A stretch of 64,000 bases of DNA, from the NCBI GenBank assembly GCA_963750995.1, contig CAVVST010000004.1:558001-622000 (forward strand). Direction: 5' to 3'. Below, one piece after another: positions 26,444 through 36,693 of the stretch. The notes under the pieces are model-generated. The model made no database searches. It saw only the letters and a program-made list of their open reading frames with translations, and had not been told where the DNA came from. Within the stretch, counting starts at the first letter, position 1. Each line of letters begins with the position of its first letter. The position numbers were made by a program, and so were the translations under genes. This DNA comes from CAVVST01 sp963750995 (GTDB lineage Bacteria > Acidobacteriota > Vicinamibacteria > Vicinamibacterales > UBA2999).

Positions 26444-27904
26444 CTAGCCTCTGGTGGCAAGAAAATTGACGAGCCGCTCGAGCCGGTTGATTGTCCGCTC
26501 ACGGCCGAGCAGAACCAGCACCTCGAACAGACCTGGACTGGTGGCTCGACCTGTGACCGCGACCCGCACGGCGTGGATGAGTATCCCCGCTTTGATCCCC
26601 CGTTCAGCTGCCGATCCACGCACCGCCGCTTCCACATGTGGCTCGTCAAAGGGATCCAGGTTGCGTAGCGCGTGGGACAGCCCTACCACATGGCCCCCCA
26701 GCCCGGGCAATGTCAAATGTTTCTCCACTGCCTCCGACTCGAACTCAACCGTATCCGCCAGGAAAGGGCGGGCGAGCTCCACGAAATCGACCGTGCGCTT
26801 CGCCCGCGGGCGCAGCAGATCGATGAGTCGATAGAGCCAGGCATCCGCCGGCCGCGCGCCGGGACCGAGTAGCCCCGCGCCGACGAGCAGCGGCTCCACC
26901 TCGCGCAGCAGCGCCTCGCTGGACAGCCGGGCGATGTATTGTCCGTTCATCCAATCGAGCTTCTCGGTATTGAAGACGGCATTGCCGCCGCTGATGTCAC
27001 CGAGGGAGAAGCTCCCGGTCAGCTCCGCGATCGACATGAGTTCCCGGTCGTCCCCCGGCGACCAGCCCAGCAGTGCGAGGAAATTCACCATCGCGTCCGG
27101 GAGGTAACCCTGCCGCCGATACTCGGTCACCGACGTCGCGCCGTGCCGCTTGCTCAGGCGCTTCCTGTCGGCGCCGAGGATCAGCGGCACATGCGCGAAT
27201 ACCGGCGCCGCGGCACCCAGCGCGTCGAACAGCATCAGGTGTTTTGGCGTATTCGAGATGTGATCGTCTCCGCGGATCACATGCGTAATCGCCATGTCCA
27301 CGTCGTCAACGACGACCGAGAGGTGATAGGTGGGATGCTGATCTGATCGCAGGATGACGAAATCCTCGATGTTCTTCGGATCGAACTCGATCCTCCCGTG
27401 AACGGCATCGTCGAATGCTGTGGCCGTGCCGCCCGCCTTGAACCGGATTGCGCGCGGCGCGCCCACCGCCTCGAGCTCCGCGATCTGCCCGGGGGCGAGC
27501 GCAAGACACGCGCGATCGTATTGCCACGCCTCGCCGCGCTGTTCCGCGTGGTCGCGCTCCGCGCGCAGGCGCTCCGGCGTGCAGTAGCAGTAATAGGCGA
27601 AGCCGCCGGCGACGAGCTGCGCCGCCGCATCCCGGTAGCGCTCGAGCCGTTCTGACTGGAAATAGGGACCGTGCGGACCGCCAGCGCCGGGGCCCTCGTC
27701 CCAGTCGAGCCCCAGCCAGCGCAGGCCGTCGAGGATTCCCGCGACCATGTCGGTGGACGAGCGCTCGACATCGGTGTCCTCGATGCGGAGCACGAACGTG
27801 CCGCCGTGCCGGCGCGCGTACAGCCAGTTAAAGAGCGCGGTGCGGGCGCCGCCGACGTGGAGGTACCCGGTGGGAGACGGGGCAAAACGAACGCGCGGAC
27901 GCAC
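26444..27904 (-). CDS. gltX: Glutamate--tRNA ligase
   Basis: 486 residues, full length. Class I synthetase signatures are present: the HIGH-type motif in FAPSPTGYLHVGGARTALFN (about 7-18) and the KMSKS-type motif in RKRLSKRHGATSV (about 240-252). Between them lie LRIEDTDVERS and the tRNA acceptor-binding region; the C-terminal helical cage runs from about 320. It charges tRNA-Glu with glutamate in the cytoplasm. If the organism lacks GlnRS it may also mischarge tRNA-Gln for the GatCAB route; the window cannot show this. It is divergent from the small membrane protein/LiaF operon, with 124 bp between starts. Confidence 0.96.
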   Translation of the reverse strand: MRPRVRFAPSPTGYLHVGGARTALFNWLYARRHGGTFVLRIEDTDVERSSTDMVAGILDGLRWLGLDWDEGPGAGGPHGPYFQSERLERYRDAAAQLVAGGFAYYCYCTPERLRAERDHAEQRGEAWQYDRACLALAPGQIAELEAVGAPRAIRFKAGGTATAFDDAVHGRIEFDPKNIEDFVILRSDQHPTYHLSVVVDDVDMAITHVIRGDDHISNTPKHLMLFDALGAAAPVFAHVPLILGADRKRLSKRHGATSVTEYRRQGYLPDAMVNFLALLGWSPGDDRELMSIAELTGSFSLGDISGGNAVFNTEKLDWMNGQYIARLSSEALLREVEPLLVGAGLLGPGARPADAWLYRLIDLLRPRAKRTVDFVELARPFLADTVEFESEAVEKHLTLPGLGGHVVGLSHALRNLDPFDEPHVEAAVRGSAAERGIKAGILIHAVRVAVTGRATSPGLFEVLVLLGRERTINRLERLVNFLATRG

Positions 27905-28028
27905 GACGCCTCTATTATCCAGCCGGCGAAGGGTAGCTTCGTCATTCGCCGATTCCTACCCGGCGTTTACCGGATCGGCGTCATCAGCGCCGTTTTCATC
28001 CGTATCCTTTGGGTGAGGACGGACGACA

Positions 28029-28157
28029 ATGACGCTTACATACATGCTGCTGAGTGCGGTCGCGACGGCATCGCTGACGCTGGCGGCGGTTCTTATCTGG
28101 CTGCTCCTCGCGCACCCGATCCAGTTGTTCACGATGGTGGAAGGACTGATGTCATGA
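28029..28157 (+). CDS. 42-residue single-pass membrane protein, coupled to the LiaF-like gene
   Basis: ATG 28029 follows GGTGAGGA. The product starts MTLTYMLLSAVATASLTLAA and continues VLIWLLLAHPIQLFTMVEGL, one long hydrophobic helix with a short charged tail. Its stop codon overlaps the LiaF-like start in an ATGA junction (28154-28157), a hallmark of translational coupling and good evidence that it is a real gene. I recognise no family. A role as a membrane partner or leader peptide of the LiaF-like protein is inferred from the coupling alone. Confidence 0.7.
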   Translation: MTLTYMLLSAVATASLTLAAVLIWLLLAHPIQLFTMVEGLMS

Positions 28158-28999
28158 CATCTGGAGTGCGGCGCGGGGGACCTCATTTCTTCATCGGCCT
28201 TCTGCTCGTCAGCCTGGGCGTGCTCCAGCTGTCCGACACGCTGGGATTGATGGAATTCCGCGCCGCGCTCAGAACTTACTGGCCTTTCGTGCTCGTCGTA
28301 TGGGGTGCCTGGACCCTCCTGAGAGGGCACGCGGTTGAGCGGATCTTCGGCGTCGTCCTGATCGTGCTCGGCGGAGTCCTGTTGGGCAATCGCCTCTATG
28401 GATGGAACGTCAATCTGTTCGCGTTCTGGCCGCTCCTGGTCATTGCGCTCGGCGTTCGAATCATGATGGGCGGCGGCCGCCCCCGGCGATGGCGTGCTCA
28501 TCACATGCGCGACCGCCATCGGCGTCGATTCGAGGCGCGTTACGGCGGACCGGCAACGTTCGACGCGACGGCCACCACGGCACGGGAAGACACGCCCGGC
28601 CCGGCGGCTGATGGCGCTGCGCCAGCCACGCCGCCACAGGATGCGGGCGCGCGGACCGAAGACACGTCCGCGACGTTTCGTGAGTTCGCGTGTCTGGGCG
28701 GCGTCGAGCGGCGCAGCACATCCCAGGCGTTTCGCGGCGGCGAGGCGACGGCGTTTCTCGGAGGCATCGAACTCGATCTGCGGGAATGCCGGATGGCGGA
28801 CACGCAGGCGCGCATCGAAGTCTTTGCGTGCATGGGTGGGATCAGCATGCGCATCCCGCGCGACTGGACCGTGCAGTCGGAGGTCGCAGCGATCCTCGGC
28901 GGCTTTCATGATCAATCCACGCCGCCGGTGGACGGAAATGCCAGACTCCTGATCATCAGGGGGCAGGCGGTCATGGGCGGGATAGAGGTCACGAACTAG
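28154..28999 (+). CDS. LiaF-like membrane protein (LiaF transmembrane plus C-terminal adhesin-like domain)
   Basis: 281 residues. Four hydrophobic segments fill about 12-105 (FFIGLLLVSLGVLQLSDTLG, YWPFVLVVWGAWTLL, IFGVVLIVLGGVLLG, LFAFWPLLVIALGVRIMMGG). A charged, low-complexity linker (about 108-175) leads to a C-terminal beta-rich domain with repeated glycine turns (FACLGGVERRS, TAFLGGIELDLRECRM, VFACMGGISMRIP, AILGGFHDQS), the LiaF C-terminal/DUF2154-type fold. LiaF proteins inhibit envelope-stress kinases. Here it is followed 5 bp later by a LytS-type kinase gene and then a LytTR regulator gene, supporting a similar sensory role. Confidence 0.87.
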   Translation: MTSGVRRGGPHFFIGLLLVSLGVLQLSDTLGLMEFRAALRTYWPFVLVVWGAWTLLRGHAVERIFGVVLIVLGGVLLGNRLYGWNVNLFAFWPLLVIALGVRIMMGGGRPRRWRAHHMRDRHRRRFEARYGGPATFDATATTAREDTPGPAADGAAPATPPQDAGARTEDTSATFREFACLGGVERRSTSQAFRGGEATAFLGGIELDLRECRMADTQARIEVFACMGGISMRIPRDWTVQSEVAAILGGFHDQSTPPVDGNARLLIIRGQAVMGGIEVTN

Positions 29000-29004
29000 G
29001 CGAC

Positions 29005-30057
29005 ATGCACCCGATTGTTGGCGACCGTCGACGACTCCGCACGTTTGCCGCACTCTGGATACCTGTCGGCGTACTCGTCACCGTGCTGCCGCTGTGGTGG
29101 GTCGGTGGAAACCTCGAGGATGCCTGGACGGTGGCGCTGTGGGGCGAAGCGCTCGCGGTACCGGCGCTGGCGTTCTGGTACGTCTACCGCTTCACGGCAC
29201 TGTCGGCCTCAACCGAACAGATCCTCATCACCATCATCACCGCGACACTCGCGACGACCGCGTTGTGGATGGGTGCGGGGCGCGTGTGGCTGTGGCTGGT
29301 GTCATCGATCGCGCCGTCGCCGGACGCCCTCTTTGCGCGTTTCGCGCCAATCACGTTCGCGGCGGGCGTCATGACGCTGGTCGTGATGGCCGCCGTCCAT
29401 TACGCGATTGCCGCCGGCGACGAGGGCCGCGCGGCGGCGGAGCGCGCGCTGCACGCGGACGTCGCCGCTCGCGAGGCTGAGCTCAGGGCGCTGCGCTCGC
29501 AGGTGAACCCGCATTTTCTCTTCAACTGCCTGCACTCGATCAGCGCGCTGATCCTGAACCATCCCGAAGGCGCCCGCCGCATGTGCCTGGAACTCGCCGA
29601 TTTTTTCCGCGACAGCCTGCGTGCCGGATCGCTGCCGCGCATTCCCATGGAGTTCGAGGCGGCGCTCGTCCGCCGCTACCTGGACATCGAGCGCGTGCGG
29701 TTCGGCGAGAGGCTGCGCGCCACCATCACCGTGGCGCCTGACGTGGCGCGCGCGCTCGTGCCCCCCCTGCTTCTGCAGCCGCTTGCCGAGAACGCGGTGC
29801 GCCACGGCATCGCCACACTCGTGGATGGCGGTGACATCGCGATCGCGGTCACACGGCAGGGCAATCGCGTCAACGTGGCGGTCGACAACGCCTTTGACCC
29901 CGACGGGCGCAGGCCCGGGACCGGCGTGGGACTGGCAAACGTCCGCGCGCGCCTCGAGACCTCGTTTGGCAGCGACGCGTCTCTCCGTGTGGACACCGAG
30001 GACGCACGGTTCCGCGCCACCGTGTCTCTGCCCTACCTGGAGGCTCCCGCGGCATGA
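29005..30057 (+). CDS. LytS/YpdA-type membrane sensor histidine kinase
   Basis: 350 residues with about four transmembrane segments (about 12-135), then a His_kinase domain with the phospho-acceptor in LRSQVNPHFLFNCLHSISAL (about 165-184). An HATPase domain follows with N-box PLAENAVRHGIA and G-box GTGVGLANVRARLE. No extracellular sensor domain is present, so sensing must use the membrane region or a partner such as the LiaF-like protein encoded just upstream. Its end overlaps the regulator start by an ATGA junction at 30054-30057. It phosphorylates the LytTR regulator. Confidence 0.93.
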   Translation: MHPIVGDRRRLRTFAALWIPVGVLVTVLPLWWVGGNLEDAWTVALWGEALAVPALAFWYVYRFTALSASTEQILITIITATLATTALWMGAGRVWLWLVSSIAPSPDALFARFAPITFAAGVMTLVVMAAVHYAIAAGDEGRAAAERALHADVAAREAELRALRSQVNPHFLFNCLHSISALILNHPEGARRMCLELADFFRDSLRAGSLPRIPMEFEAALVRRYLDIERVRFGERLRATITVAPDVARALVPPLLLQPLAENAVRHGIATLVDGGDIAIAVTRQGNRVNVAVDNAFDPDGRRPGTGVGLANVRARLETSFGSDASLRVDTEDARFRATVSLPYLEAPAA

Positions 30058-30800
30058 CGGCGCTTCGCATTGCCATCGTCGATGACGAGCCGCCGGCGCG
30101 CATGGTATTGCGTGAGTATCTCGAACAGGAGCAGGGCATCTCGATCGTCGCGGAGTGCGCCAATGGCTTCGAGGCCGTGAAGGCGGTCGCCGAACAGAAG
30201 CCTGACCTGCTGATCCTCGACGTGCAGATGCCGAAGCTCGACGGATTCGAGGTGCTCGATCTGGTCGGGCGCGACACGGCCGTAATTTTTGCGACTGCCT
30301 ATGACGAGTACGCGTTGAAAGCGTTCGACGTCCACGCCGTCGACTATCTGCTGAAGCCGTTCAGCCGCGAGCGGTTACATGCAGCGATCGAGCGCGCGCG
30401 ACACCGACTGGCGAAGGGTGAGCGCTCCTTCACCGCCGCGCCGGACCTGTCGGCGGCCGCCCGGCCTGCCGGTACGCGCCTCTCGCGCATCGTCATCCGC
30501 GACGGTGCCGACGTGCACGTAGTCCCGGTCGATCGAGTCGACTACATCGAAGCGCAGGACGACTACATTGCGGTGCACACCGGCGAGCGCATGCTGCTGA
30601 AGGATCAAACCATGGCCAACGTCGAGTCGCAGCTCGATCCTCGACGTTTCGTACGCATCCATCGATCGTTTCTGCTGAATCTCGATCGTCTTGCGCGGCT
30701 CGAGACCACGGGAAAGGACACGCGCATCGCCGTGCTGCGAGACGGCCGGGAACTGCCTGTCAGTCGAACCGGATATACCCGTTTGCAGGAATTGTTATAA
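30054..30800 (+). CDS. LytTR-family response regulator
   Basis: 248 residues. The receiver domain (about 1-120) has the acidic pair VDDEPPAR, phospho-Asp in LLILDVQMPKLDGFEVL and Lys in DYLLKPFSRERL. The LytTR DNA-binding domain (about 140-247) has VDYIEAQDDYIAVHTGERML and FVRIHRSFLLNLDRLARLE. It is the output of the upstream LytS-type kinase, with overlapping start and stop codons. Its targets probably include the operon promoter in the 124-bp gap before 28029. The gene converges on the ABC exporter gene. Confidence 0.95.
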   Translation: MTALRIAIVDDEPPARMVLREYLEQEQGISIVAECANGFEAVKAVAEQKPDLLILDVQMPKLDGFEVLDLVGRDTAVIFATAYDEYALKAFDVHAVDYLLKPFSRERLHAAIERARHRLAKGERSFTAAPDLSAAARPAGTRLSRIVIRDGADVHVVPVDRVDYIEAQDDYIAVHTGERMLLKDQTMANVESQLDPRRFVRIHRSFLLNLDRLARLETTGKDTRIAVLRDGRELPVSRTGYTRLQELL

Positions 30801-30826
30801 GCGAACCCGGCGCGCAGGCGGCAGCG

Positions 30827-32610
30827 TCATCTCGCCGACATCGCGACACCGGTGGGCGCGGGCGCTGCGCGGCGCTCGCCGATCTGCTGCCGCCACATCG
30901 CGTAATACAGGCCCATCTGCTCGAGCAGTTCGTGGTGGCGGCCAGATTCGACGATCCGACCGCGCTCCAGCACGTAGATCCGATCCGCGTTCAGTACCGT
31001 GGACAGGCGATGGGCAATCATCACGGTGATCGACGTCGCGGTTCGCGGTGATGGCCCGGATCGTTTCGGTGATGCCCTCCTCGGTCAGCGAATCGAGCGA
31101 CGAGGTTGCTTCGTCGAAGATGAGCAGCTGCGGCCGGCGGAGCAGTGCGCGAGCGATCGACAACCGCTGTTTCTCGCCGCCCGAGACCTTGACGCCGCCC
31201 TCGCCGATGACGGTATCGAGTCCCTTCTGGGCGCGCGCCAGCAGGCTGTCGCACGCGGCCTGGTGCAGGACCTCGAGACACTCCGCGTCGGTGGCATCCG
31301 GGTTCACGAAGAGCAGGTTTTCGCGGATCGTTCCCGAGAACAGCTGCGTGTCCTGCGTCACGAACCCGATGTGCTCGCGCAGGCGATCGAGCTCGATCTC
31401 CGTGCTCGGCAGGCCGTTGTAGAGAATCCGCCCGGTCAGCGGCGTGTAGAGCCCGACCAGCAGCTTGACCAGCGTCGTCTTTCCCGAGCCCGACGGCCCG
31501 ACAAACGCCACCGACTCACCGCGCGCCACAGAGAAGGAGATGTCGATGAGGGCGGGCGTCGAGGCCGTCTGGTGCTGGAATCCCACGCCATCGAATTCGA
31601 GCCGGTGCAGCGGGCCAACCGCCACCGGCTGGAGCGGACGCGGCTCCTTGGGCATTCGCAGGATGGCCTCGAAGTTCGCCAGCGACGCTTCGGTCTCGCG
31701 GTAGGTGTTGATGACGTTGCCGAGTTCCTGCAGCGGTCCAAAAATGAAGAACGAGTAGATGAAGAGCGAGAAGAACTGGCCGACGGTGATCTGCTGCGCG
31801 AAGATCAGATAGAGCATCAGGAACAGGATGCTCGTCCGCAGGAAATTCACCGCGGTGCCCTGGATGAAGCTCAGGCTCCTCAGGTAGCGCACCTTTCGCA
31901 GCTCGAGGCCCAGGATCTTGTCGGTCGTCGCATTGAAACGTCCGATCTCCTGCTGCGCCAGTCCCAGGCTCTTCACCAGCTCGATGTTGCGGAGCGACTC
32001 GGTCGTCGATCCGGCCAGGGCGGTCGTCTCGGCGACGATCTGTCTTCTGGATCACCTTGATCTTGCGGCTCAGCACCGAGCTGAGGATGCCGAGCAGCGG
32101 GACGGTCGCGAAATAGACCGGCGCGATCAGCCAGTGCACGGTGAACGCGTACACCATCACGAAGATGACGCCTACCAGCGACGTGAACAGCACGTTGATC
32201 GAGACGGCTATCAGGCGCTCGACGTCGGTCCGGACCTTCTGCAGCTTGCCGAGCGTTTCCCCGCTCCGCTGGTCCTCGAACGTCGAGTAGGGCAGATCGA
32301 GCGAATGCCGGATGCCGTCGGCGTAGAGCTGCGCGCCTAGTCGCTGGGTGATGAGACTGATGACGTAGTCCTGAAAGTTCTTGGCGACGCGCGAGACGAA
32401 GGCGACGCCGACCGCCGCGCCGAGCAGCAGGCTGACGCCGCGGAAGAACTCGCCGGTCGAATATTCCCGGAAGCGGGTTGCGTACTCGTCGATAACGTGG
32501 CGGAAAATCAGCGGGTCCAGCAGCGAGAAGACCTGGTTGATGGTCGCCAGGACCAGCGCCAGCGCTATCAGTGACTTGTACTGCCTGAGGTAGGCATAGA
32601 GCAGCGCCAT
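30827..32610 (-). CDS. ABC-type exporter, fused membrane and ATPase domains (two frameshifts)
   Basis: About 593 residues once joined. The exporter-type membrane domain covers about 1-310 (MALLYAYLRQYKSLIALALV; FRHVIDEYA). The nucleotide-binding domain has Walker A GPSGSGKTTLVKLL, Q-loop FVTQDTQLFSGTIRENL, signature KVSGGEKQRLSIARALL, Walker B LLIFDEATSSLD and H-loop IAHRLSTV. The frame shifts at about 32037-32048 (KVIQKT to IVAETTALAG) and at 31029-31034 (RDV to ITVMIAHR); each is repaired by removing one base. It works as a homodimeric inner-membrane exporter of lipids or drugs (MsbA/LmrA style). Substrate unknown. Confidence 0.88.
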
Positions 32611-32705
32611 GGGTTCGAGGCATTATTCCATGCCGATCCGTGCATCGGCCGTCCTGCTAAGATGCCCCCGACCCATCTTTGTCGAGGTCCCGGCCGTAGA
32701 TACAT

Positions 32706-33299
32706 ATGTGGGTTTTTCTCGCCGTTCTCGGAGAGCCGGCGACGCCGTCGCGGGACGACCGCCTCGCCGATCAGGCGGCGCTGGCGCGCATGGCGCAGGG
32801 GGATCCCAGCGCGCTCGCCGAGCTCTACGACCGTACGGCCCGCCTCGTCTTCTCGCTCGCGTTGCGCATTCTGCAGAACCGGGCAGACGCCGAGGACGTC
32901 GTGCAGGACGTGTTCGCGCAGGCCTGGGTGCAGGCCGGACGGTACGACACGGCCCGGGGCGCGGTGGCGGCATGGCTGCTGACGATGGCGCGGAGCCGCG
33001 CGATCGATCGGCTCCGGTCGAGGAACGCGCGGCCCGAGACCGCCTCGGAAGCGCGCGCCGAGGACGTGCCCGATTCCGCCGCCCGGCAGGATCTGCAGTT
33101 GCTCTCGGCCGAGCAGGTGGAGAGTCTGCGGGGTGCGGTCAGCGAGCTTCCCGCGGCACAGCGCGTCGCGCTCGAGCTCGCCTACTACGAGGGGCTCACA
33201 CACGCGGAGATTGCCGACCGGTTATCCGAGCCGCTCGGCACGGTGAAAACGCGGATTCGCCAGGCGGTGATCACGCTGCGCGAATCGCTCGCGCAGTAA
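32706..33299 (+). CDS. RNA polymerase ECF sigma factor
   Basis: 197 residues. Region 2 (LAELYDRTARLVFSLALRIL QNRADAEDVVQDVFAQAWVQ) and region 4 (LPAAQRVALELAYYEGLTHA EIADRLSEPLGTVKTRIRQA) are both complete, of the SigK-like type. The first 20 or so residues are weakly supported and a downstream start is possible. It redirects RNA polymerase to stress promoters. The next gene encodes its membrane anti-sigma factor (27 bp away), so release on an envelope or redox signal is likely. Confidence 0.93.
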   Translation: MWVFLAVLGEPATPSRDDRLADQAALARMAQGDPSALAELYDRTARLVFSLALRILQNRADAEDVVQDVFAQAWVQAGRYDTARGAVAAWLLTMARSRAIDRLRSRNARPETASEARAEDVPDSAARQDLQLLSAEQVESLRGAVSELPAAQRVALELAYYEGLTHAEIADRLSEPLGTVKTRIRQAVITLRESLAQ

Positions 33300-33325
33300 A
33301 GCGGTTGCAGTAGTAGCCGTACCAG

Positions 33326-34039
33326 ATGATGGACCGAACGATCAAGACGTGACGAGCGCCCGGAACTGGAACCGCCGATCCTGCAGGGGCTGGCGCAGGC
33401 CGTGCCGCAGGTGGATCCTCCGCCAGAGCTCCGCGCGCGCGTGCTGAGCGTCGCGTCGTCGGGCCGGCCGGTCACACTCAGCGCGACGCGCCCGGTGGGA
33501 TGGTGGCTGGCGACGGCCGCCGGCCTCGCGCTCGCTGCCGGTCTCGCGGTCTATTCCGCCCAGCTCCGCGGCCGCATTGCCGGCCTCGAAGCCGAGCTGC
33601 GCGACACTCGCGCCCGCGCCGAGGCGGCACAGCAACAGATGGCGGATGTGCAGCGCACGGCGGCGGATGCCCAGACCGCAGTGGCCATCCTGACGGCGCC
33701 GGACGTCGCGCGGGTCGATCTCTCTGGACAACCGGCGTCGCCGAATGCGTCGGGCCGCGCCTTCTGGAGCCGCTCGCGGGGCCTGGTCTTCAACGCCTCG
33801 AACTTGCCGCCGCTACCGGCGGGGCGAACGTATCAACTGTGGGTGGTCACCGATCAGGCGCCGGTCAGCGCCGGGCTGCTGACGCCGGATGCTCAAGGCA
33901 GCTTCAGCGACACCTTTAACACCCCGGTTGACATCCCGCCGCCGGTGGCGGTGGCGGTCACCATCGAACCGGCGGGCGGCGTGCCCGCGCCGACCGGCGA
34001 ACGAAATATCTGGTGCGCTCTAGTTGCGTTTCAGAATGA
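33326..34039 (+). CDS. Anti-sigma factor, RskA-type C-terminal domain (frameshifted)
   Basis: About 237 residues after repair. From ATG 33326 the start MMDRTIKT joins DERPELEPPILQGLAQAVPQ if one T near 33350 is removed. A transmembrane helix (VGWWLATAAGLALAAGLAVY) and a periplasmic coiled coil (LRGRIAGLEAELRDTRARAE) lead to the anti-sigma-K domain: GRAFWSRSRGLVFNASNLPP, GRTYQLWVVTDQAPVSAG and IEPAGGVPAPTGER. A one-base loss near 34002-34006 would then give KYLVRSSCVSE. It should hold the upstream ECF sigma factor at the membrane. The usual zinc-binding N-terminal domain is reduced or absent. Confidence 0.83.
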
Positions 34040-34150
34040 CGTGCTTTGTAATGACGTAGTGTCCGCAATCCTGGCGCCTCGCGAACCGTGCTAAAGCCGG
34101 AGAAGACCGGCTAGCGAACCCGCAAAGATGAAGCTTCGACGTGCTGGCGC

Positions 34151-35219
34151 TCACATCACACGTTCGATCAACCAGTAGCTTCCCGCCGCGACGATCATCA
34201 TCGAGCACAACGGCAGCAGCCTGGCTTGCCACAGCGGCCGCGCTTTGATCATCCAGAGCAGCGGCAGCAAGGCCGCGGCCGCCGCCAACTGGCCGGCTTC
34301 GACCCCGCCATTGAACGAGATCAGCGCAACCACGATCTCGGTGGTGGAGGACCCGAACCCCAGATCGAGCAGCGCTCCCGCGAGCCCGAATCCGTGGATC
34401 AGCCCGAAGCCAAACACCACGAGCCAGCGGGCGCCATGCTGCCCGTACCGCAGGTTCTCCAGCCCCACCCAGGTAATCGAGGCCGCGATGAGCGGCTCGA
34501 CGATCGACGCCGGCGCGTGAATCCCTCCGATCACGACCAGCGCCAGCGACACGGAGTGCGCTGCCGTGAAGGCCGTGAGCGCGACCACCAATTCGCGCAC
34601 CGTTCGTACTGCCAGCAGCAGCCCCGCCAGGAACACGAGATGGTCGAAGCCGTACAGGATGTGACGGAGACCCAGCTCGAGGAAATGCCATGCCGCGCCG
34701 AACGCGGAGGACGGTGCGGCCCCGAGGTCGATGGTTGCGGCACCAGACTCTGCGTCGAGGAGCCGCTGTTCAACCACGCGTTCACCCATGGTGACGACCA
34801 TGAGCTGACGATGACCGCGTGCCATCCGTTTCGGAACGTCCGATGTGATGGCGAGGCGCCGGACCCGACCGCGCGCCGGCGGAATCGCGAACGACCATTG
34901 CACCCGCGCGGCGCCGTCGTCAATCGACGACGTCGTCTATCGATGGCTGAACGGCTTCTCCGTCGATGGACAGGTGAATCGCGTCGCGCGCCATCTCGCT
35001 CAGTGTTTGACGCACGTCGCCCCGGCCGGGCGCCAGCGAGGCGACGTCCGCGGCCGCGATCGACAACGACATCGTAACGGCGCTGTCGTCGACACGGAGG
35101 TCCAGAGTGCTCAGGCCGGGATCGTGTGCCCGGAGCACGGCGCTCGCCAGGAAGAGGCAGGCGAGCGTATTGAGGAGAAGCGGACCCGGCCGGCGCCGGG
35201 TCCGCTGGGGGTATGGCAT
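34151..35219 (-). CDS. HupE/UreJ-family membrane protein (frameshifted)
   Basis: About 355 residues in two frames joined near 34920-34924 by removing one base (PSIDDVVD to DDGAARVQWSFAIPPA). After a signal segment (LLLNTLACLFLASAVLRAHD) comes a periplasmic domain of about 170 residues, then the HupE/UreJ core: FLELGLRHILYGFDHLVFLA with its His/Asp pair, AAHSVSLALVVIGG, VFGFGLIHGFGLAGAL and FNGGVEAGQLAAAA. HupE/UreJ proteins take up nickel, cobalt or possibly copper. This long periplasmic-domain version is common beside TonB receptors. It is the last gene of the TPR/DUF4331/HupE operon. Confidence 0.87.
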
Positions 35220-35230
35220 ACGACTCGCGG

Positions 35231-36683
35231 TTAGTGAGTGTGCGTGCGACCGTTCAGCGGCGTGGCCGCGTACGGGAACACCTTGTTGTAGGCGATGTCG
35301 TTGCGGTCCACGTTGTCGCCTGCGGGACCGCGGATGATCGGCGGGCTCACCCGGAGATCGCTGATCAAGGCCGTCACCGCAATGTCGACCACGTCGTCGC
35401 CGAATCGACGGCCGTTGGGCCATCCTCCCGGCACGGTACCGCCGCCAAAGCCGGGCTGCACCGAGCTGACGAGCGTGTCGTTGCCGAAAATCCCGAGACG
35501 CGAGAAGCCGGCGTCGTCTGGATTGGTGGGGTGGGTGGCGCCGCCCCCGGCGAGCCGCGCCGGCCCGGTCGAGAGGTCCACTTTGATCACATCGGGGATG
35601 AAGATGCCCGCGATGTCGGTGCGGTTCGTCGTCGGCGCCACGTCCGATCCCAGGACGAGCGCGTTGATGAGCGCAGCCAGCTCCGGCGTCACTGCGTACT
35701 TGCGGAACAGGCGGGCGTCCACCTCGGGCGAGGTGCGGCTGTAGAGGTCCTTGTCCTTGATTGCGACCAGGCCCTCATTGAAGAGCGGGTTGCCCTGGCG
35801 CGCAACCTGGATGAAACTGCCGAGCCCCGCATCGTCGCCCTGGCCGAGAATCGTGACCCGACGCCGGCTGGTCGTCGCGTAGACGCCGACGATCTGCTGA
35901 TCGCCGCCGATCTCGTCGACGGGGATGTTGAGCACCATGGTGTGGACGTTGAAGCCACCCTGCGAATCCACCGCCGTACCGGCCGCCCGCAGCTTGAGCA
36001 GATCGAAGATCGCTTGTATGTCGCCATAGAACCCGTCGTCCCGCTGCCCGGCAAAGGCCAGGTAGCCGTTGTCGAGCTCGGCGATCGATTGCGACGTAAA
36101 CACATCCAGGTCACCGTCGTTCGCCACGCCGTCCCTGGCGGGTTGCTCGCCGTCGTTGTTGCGGTTGTACTTCGGCGTGGCATTGCCCTGGTTGTTGGGC
36201 GGAACGATACCGCGTCCGAGCCGTGTCGAGTTCGCCGGCGTGCTCGTCGACCTTGTCTACCGTGTACCGCTGGATCAGATTCTGGGAGGCGTCGCCGACG
36301 CTGCCGATCACGCCGAGGTACGACTGCAGAATGGTGTTGCGGTTCCTGTACGTCGTGTCGAACTTGAATCGATAGGAGTAGGTGGTGCGGCCCTTCGCGA
36401 CGTCCCCTCCGGTAGCGACGTGAATCTCGTACAGGACGTCGTCATCGAAGTTGTATTTGTTGGGGCCGATGCCCGGCTCTTCGTGTGGGTACACCGCCAG
36501 GGCGGTGCTGAGGTATTTGCGGCCGAATCTCTGAGAGACGAACGCGTAGACGTCCGTCGTATTCGCCGCATCGTCCAGGGTGATGAGCGGTGCATCCATG
36601 TGACTGGACGCACGAGCGGACGCCGGCAGCAGCAGGAGTCCCGCTGCTGCCATCAGCTGCAGCATGCATTGGAGCTTTCTCAT
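35231..36683 (-). CDS. DUF4331 secreted protein (frameshifted)
   Basis: About 483 residues. The signal peptide MRKLQCMLQLMAAAGLLLLP is followed by the DUF4331 hallmark ASSHMDAPLITLDDAANTTD VYAFVS. The frame changes at about 36231-36236 (DEHAG to NSTRLGRGIVPPNNQGN), repaired by deleting one base. The second part holds ETNP-type turns such as VLNIPVDEIGGDQQIVGVYA and RLGIFGNDTLV. The function of DUF4331 is unknown; proteins are periplasmic or cell-surface. The His/Asp pair near the mature N-terminus (SHMDAP) could bind metal. Spacing is 10 bp after the TPR gene and 11 bp before HupE, so one transcript is likely. Confidence 0.87.
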
Positions 36684-36693
36684 TTCAATGACC

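Noticed and set aside
30054..32610. Overlap of the LytTR gene with the ABC exporter gene
   Set aside because: The apparent overlap comes from reading the exporter C-terminus in a shifted frame. With the frame repaired the exporter ends at 30827, clear of 30800.
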